64,000 nucleotides of DNA from assembly GCA_914767715.1 (NCBI GenBank), contig OU612074.1, forward strand, positions 15,798,062 to 15,862,061. Direction: 5' to 3'. Shown in pieces: positions 61,790 through 64,000 of the stretch. Both the position numbers and the translations under genes were made by a program. How positions within the stretch are numbered: the first letter of the stretch is position 1; each line of letters opens with the position of its first letter. Under the pieces are notes generated by a model that saw nothing but the letters and a program-made list of their open reading frames with translations, was not told the origin of the DNA and did no database searches. Origin of the DNA: Membranipora membranacea. Its lineage: Eukaryota; Bryozoa; Gymnolaemata; Cheilostomatida; Membraniporidae.

Positions 61790-62790
61790 AAGGGTCCCCC
61801 CTTTGTTACTTTTTTAAATTTTAAAGTCGCTCTCATTTCTGTTCTATTTATCGTAGGATCTTAATATTCTGGAATTTGAATGAGGCCAATGAGGCCATCA
61901 ACTGGTCAAAGTTTGAAAGAATTGCGATGGCTTTTTAATTTTTCACCCTGCCGTTTGGCATGTTTTGTTATGACAAAACTGGCCCTCGTTAAAAAAGTTG
62001 CAGCCGCCAAACTAAGAGGGCCAGCCCCAAACGGTTTTCAGTTCCTAAGTCAGCATGAAATTCCACACGGTATAGAGTAGGTTAGGAGGAACTCTATTTT
62101 TTAAACTGGCTGTAAAAAACACCAAGGGTCCCCCCTTTGTTACTTTTTTAAATTTTAAAGTCGCTCTCATTTCTGTTCTATTTATCGTAGGATCTTGATA
62201 TTCTGGAATTTGAATGAGGCCAATGAGGCCATCAACTGGTCAAAGTTTGAAAGAATTGCGATGGCTTTTTAATTTTTCACCCTGCCGTTTGGCATGTTTT
62301 TTTATGACAAAACTGGCCCTCGTTAAAAAAGTTGCTGCCGCCAAACTAAGAGGGCCAGCCCCAAACGGCTTTCAGTTCCTAAGTCAGCATGAAATTCCAC
62401 ACGGTATAGAGTAGGTTAGGAGGAAATCTATTTTTTAAACTGGCGGTAAAAAACACCAAGGGTCCCCCCTTTGTTACTTTTTTAAATTTTAAAGTCGCTC
62501 TCATTTCTGTTCTATTTATCGTAGGATCTTAATATTCTGGAATTTGAATGAGGCCAATGAGGCCATCAACTGGTCAAAGTTTGAAAGAATTGCGATGGCT
62601 TTTTAATTTTTCACCCTGCCGTTTGGCATGTTTTTTTATGACAAAACTGGCCCTCGTTAAAAAAGTTGCAGCCGCCAAACTAAGAGGGCCAGCCCCAAAC
62701 GGTTTTAAGTTCCTAAGTCAGCATGAAATTCCACGCGGTAAAGAGTAGGTTAGGAGGAAATCTATTTTTAAACTGGCTGTAAAAAACACC
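61790..62790 (+). repeat. Four-monomer block, partial copy 3 of 3
   Basis: Monomers 186-188 carry GGAACTCTATT near 62088, CTTGATATTC near 62195 and the one-T-shorter CTATTTTTAAAC near 62763, in the same order as 55781-56781 and 3,339 bp right of the second copy. They lack AATATTTTGG and the CACACAGTATAG change, so this copy either split off earlier or was partly overwritten. Private changes are CATGTTTTGTT near 61965, GGTTTTAAGTT near 62701 and CACGCGGTAAAG near 62733. The last of these partly recurs in monomer 189 as GGTAAAG. Confidence 0.82.
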
Positions 62791-63792
62791 AAGGGTCCCC
62801 CCTTTGTTACTTTTTTAAATTTTAAAGTCGCTCTCATTTCTGTTCTATTTATCGTAGGATCTTAATATTCTGGAATTTGAATGAGGCCAATGAGGCCATC
62901 AACTGGTCAAAGTTTGAAAGAATTGCGATGGCTTTTTAATTTTTCACCCTGCCGTTTGGCATGTTTTTTTATGACAAAACTGGCCCTCGTTAAAAAAGTT
63001 GCTGCCGCCAAACTAAGAGGGCCAGCCCCAAACGGCTTTCAGTTCCTAAGTCAGCATGAAATTCCACACGGTAAAGAGTAGGTTAGGAGGAAATCTATTT
63101 TTTAAACTGGCGGTAAAAAACACCAAGGGTCCCCCCTTTGTTACTTTTTTAAATTTTAAAGTCGCTCTCATTTCTGTTCTATTTATCGTAGGATCTTAAT
63201 ATTCTGGAATTTGAATGAGGCCAATGAGGCCATCAACTGGTCAAAGTTTCAAAGAATTGCGATGGCTTTTTAATTTTTCACCCTGCCGTTTGGCATGTTT
63301 TTTTATGACAAAACTGGCCCTCGTTAAAAAAGTTGCAGCCGCCAAACTAAGAGGGCCAGCCCCAAACGGTTTTCAGTTCCTAAGTCAGCATGAAATTCCA
63401 CACGGTATAGAGTAGGTTAGGAGGAAATCTATTTTTTAAACTGGCTGTAAAAAACACCAAGGGTCCCCCCTTTGTTACTTTTTTAAATTTTAAAGTCGCT
63501 CTCATTTCTGTTCAATTTATCGTAGGATCTTAATATTCTGGAATTTGAATGAGGCCAATGAGGCCATCAACTGGTCAAAGTTTGAAAGAATTGCGAAGGC
63601 TTTTTAATTTTTCACCCTGCCGTTTGGCATGTTTTTTTATGACAAAACTGGCCTTCGTTAAAAAAGTTGCAGCCGCCAAACTAAGAGGGCCAGCCCCAAA
63701 CGGTTTTCAGTTCCTAAGTCAGCATGAAATTCCACACGGTATAGAGTAGGTTAGGAGGAAATCTATTTTTTAAACTGGCTGTAAAAAACACC

Positions 63793-64000
63793 AAGGGTCC
63801 CCCCTTTGTTACTTTTTTAAATTTTAAAGTCGCTCTCATTTCTGTTCTATTTATCGTAGGATCTTAATATTCTGGAATTTGAATGAGGCCAATGAGGCCA
63901 TCAACTGGTCAAAGTTTGAAAGAATTGCGATGGCTTTTTAATTTTTCACCCTGCCGTTTGGCATGTTTTTTTATGACAAAACTGGCCCTCGTTAAAAAAG
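63793..64000 (+). repeat. Partial monomer at the window edge
   Basis: The 192nd copy is cut at offset 208 by the window boundary. There is no sign that the array ends here, so it is expected to continue beyond this window. Likewise, base 1 starts exactly at the chosen monomer start and offers no array edge. Confidence 0.95.

Larger units (their letters stand above)
1..64000. repeat. 334-bp tandem satellite array, about 191.6 copies
   Basis: The same unit beginning AAGGGTCC recurs every 334 bases in one orientation from the first to the last base. I tracked 191 complete units plus one partial. Six units have one extra base and eight have one fewer, and this net of minus two matches the observed end of unit 191 at 63792 (191 x 334 = 63794). 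Neighbouring copies usually differ by only a few substitutions. Nothing other than satellite sequence is present, so all stretches without genes are accounted for by this repeat. Long homogeneous arrays of this kind are typical of eukaryotic heterochromatin and often of centromeric or pericentromeric regions; which applies here is inference. The family and species were not recognised. Confidence 0.99.

Noticed and set aside
91-63749. A family of about 180 small protein genes of 66 codons in tandem
   Set aside because: The frames are copies of one satellite segment. Stops and frameshifts occur in 12 of 191 units, amino-acid changes are unconstrained, and no known domain or regulatory context is visible.
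1-64000. CRISPR array
   Set aside because: The unit is 334 bp and entirely repeated, with no alternation of short repeats and unique spacers, and no cas genes.
1-64000. Ribosomal RNA or tRNA gene cluster
   Set aside because: No rRNA or tRNA sequence is recognisable in the monomer on either strand, and the unit is too short for rDNA.

Overview
The whole 64 kb window is one uninterrupted, head-to-tail tandem satellite array. The monomer is 334 bp and about 40% GC (133 G+C counted in the first copy). Window position 1 falls on the chosen monomer start. There are 191 complete monomers (1-63792) and a 208-nt partial copy at the right end. Of the 191, 177 are exactly 334 bp, six are 335 bp and eight are 333 bp. 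I see no unique flanking DNA, transposon insertion, inverted segment, RNA gene, CRISPR array or credible protein gene. A homogeneous array this long points to eukaryotic constitutive heterochromatin (centromeric, pericentromeric or subtelomeric). I do not recognise the monomer and cannot name the species.

Three single-base markers sort the monomers into two main classes. Counting from the AAGGGTCC start, these are offsets 213 (T or A), 246 (C or T) and 322 (G or T, rarely A). Type A carries T, C, G and type B carries A, T, T. They alternate over long stretches, so the basic higher-order repeat (HOR) is a 668-bp A-B dimer. Layout: 1-9686 is irregular and holds every copy of a third subtype (B with an extra A at offset 216). 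9687-20042 is an almost perfect A-B dimer array with one phase break. 20043-23383 is a pentamer HOR of about 1,670 bp in two copies, with a third at 28060-29729. 23656-26267 repeats 17642-20254. 29062-33738 is a tandem duplication of a seven-monomer block. 33739-49434 is A/B with many same-type neighbours. 49435-64000 carries several duplicated blocks of four to five monomers spaced 8-10 monomers apart.

Each monomer has an ordered set of short inverted repeats, an internal 9-bp tandem duplication and several A/T tracts. A 66-codon ORF recurs in 179 of 191 copies, but stops, frameshifts and free amino-acid changes in the rest argue that it is open only because the DNA is homogenised. The real content of the window is a record of satellite evolution: dimerisation, segmental amplification of multi-monomer blocks, and A/B recombinant monomers. 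I found no novel gene system.
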